From Microbacterium hydrocarbonoxydans (lineage in GTDB: Bacteria > Actinomycetota > Actinomycetes > Actinomycetales > Microbacteriaceae), in NCBI RefSeq assembly GCF_023715885.1, contig NZ_JAMBOY010000007.1, positions 62,001 to 126,000 of the forward strand: a stretch of DNA of 64,000 nucleotides, read 5' to 3'. How positions within the stretch are numbered: position 1 is the first letter of the stretch; each line of letters starts with the position of its first letter. Of the stretch, positions 63,366-64,000 are shown piece after piece. The notes beneath the pieces were generated by a model. It made no database searches and was not told the DNA's origin. It saw only the letters and a list, made by a program, of their open reading frames with translations. Made by a program: the position numbers and the translations under genes.

Positions 63366-64000
63366 ATGCCCAGTACCAGTACCGCCACTCTCACCGAGCG
63401 CTACATCAGCGCCACCGTCCGCAGCCTGCGCCCGGAGTCTCAGGACGACGTGCGCGCCGAGCTCGAAGCATCCATCGCCGATGCGATCGAGGCGAGACGC
63501 GAGCAGGGCGAGGATCTTCCCGACGCCGAGCGCGCCGTGCTCACCGATCTCGGCGACCCGGGCATCCTCGCGGCGGGCTATGCCGATCGTCCGCTCCACC
63601 TCATCGGACCCAAGTACTACCTGACGTGGTGGCGACTGCTCAAGATCCTGCTCTGGATCGTGCCGACGTTCGCGGCCATCGGCGTCGCCCTCGCGAAGAT
63701 CCTCGAGTTCGCGGCCATCGGCGAGACGATCGGCGCAGTGGTGGTCGCGATCATCATGTCGATCGTGCACGTCGGCTTCTGGACCACGCTCGTCTTCGCG
63801 GTGCTGGAGCGCACAGCGACCGACACCGGGGCGACGTGGACCGTCGATCAGCTGCCGGAGCTCACCGATCAGGGCGCGGGGCGCAGCGAGGTCATCGGCT
63901 CGCTCATCTTCCTGGTGCTCGCGGCCGGGGCGATCCTGTGGGATGCGCTGCGGGGATTCGTCCGCGACGACGGCGTGCCGGTGCCGATCCTCAATCCCTC
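63366..64000 (+). CDS. HAAS/permease-prefix-domain membrane protein, truncated by window edge
   Basis: About 211 codons are visible and the reading frame is open at the right edge. The N-terminal region (LTERYISATVRSLRPESQDD, ELEASIADAIEARREQGEDL, VLTDLGDPGILAAGYADRPL) is a HAAS-like helical domain, the cytoplasmic partner often paired with PadR. Two hydrophobic helices follow (LLKILLWIVPTFAAIGVALA, TIGAVVVAIIMSIVHVGFWT), then a further helix near the edge. Probable membrane-stress or lipid-related module under PadR control; the function is unknown. Confidence 0.85.
   Translation, partial: MPSTSTATLTERYISATVRSLRPESQDDVRAELEASIADAIEARREQGEDLPDAERAVLTDLGDPGILAAGYADRPLHLIGPKYYLTWWRLLKILLWIVPTFAAIGVALAKILEFAAIGETIGAVVVAIIMSIVHVGFWTTLVFAVLERTATDTGATWTVDQLPELTDQGAGRSEVIGSLIFLVLAAGAILWDALRGFVRDDGVPVPILNP

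Overview
The window is a 64 kb piece of high-GC actinobacterial chromosome. Codon third positions are almost always G or C. Many genes start without a ribosome binding site, directly after a TANNNT -10 box. The gene set (GlgX-TreY-TreZ trehalose operon, ammonia-dependent NadE, bS22, a DIP1984-family protein, the CcdA-ResB-CcsB cytochrome c system, an IdeR-type iron operator) points to Microbacteriaceae, most likely Microbacterium; the genus is an inference. No tRNA, rRNA, CRISPR array, insertion sequence or prophage was seen. It reads as ordinary chromosome packed with short operons.

Layout. 1-6.5 kb (minus): trehalose-from-glycogen operon headed by a small unknown gene, every junction a 4-base overlap; treZ runs off the left edge. 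6.6-7.6 kb: an Erm(X)-like 23S rRNA methyltransferase behind a leader peptide and two hairpins, the second covering the erm ribosome binding site. 7.6-13.8 kb: threonine synthase, a VOC protein, a thioredoxin-like protein, a FUSC membrane protein, an M20 peptidase and a DHA2-type MFS exporter. 13.8-16.1 kb (minus): RNA ligase RtcB between two paralogous membrane-anchored coiled-coil proteins, preceded by a strong promoter, a 32-codon ORF and a terminator. 16.2-21.4 kb: VOC protein and an iron-siderophore region (siderophore-interacting reductase divergent from a binding lipoprotein, two permeases and an ATPase) around two IdeR-like boxes.

21.4-30.5 kb: a small membrane protein, AlkA-like glycosylase, a receiver-less winged-helix regulator preceded by a leaderless cysteine-rich upstream ORF, a GNAT-like protein, a DIP1984-family protein, SbcD-SbcC, a nucleosidase and NadE. 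30.5-40.6 kb: a RecB-like nuclease/exonuclease/helicase coupled to a GNAT enzyme, Upp, TadA, a cation diffusion facilitator, ProC, a KtrA-KtrB potassium uptake pair and an ArsR regulator. 40.7-46 kb: DrrAB-like exporter divergent from its TetR regulator with a 19-bp operator palindrome, a cyclase-family hydrolase, a BldC-like HTH protein, ribosomal protein bS22, and a coupled rhodanese-glutaredoxin-Dabb trio. 46-52.6 kb: two ABC importers (polar amino acid type on plus; spermidine/iron/phosphonate type on minus). 52.8-64 kb: TauE/SafE exporter, a large nested palindrome, AspS, a DUF5684-like protein, a histidine phosphatase, the TlpA-CcdA-ResB-CcsB cytochrome c biogenesis cluster, a 2H-type phosphodiesterase, MenC, and a PadR regulator with a partial membrane partner.

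No large novel gene system stands out. The most interesting material is regulatory: three upstream short ORFs, each in front of a gene and each with promoter or RNA structure (erm, rtcB, winged-helix regulator), plus compact palindromic operators and two intergenic nested inverted repeats.
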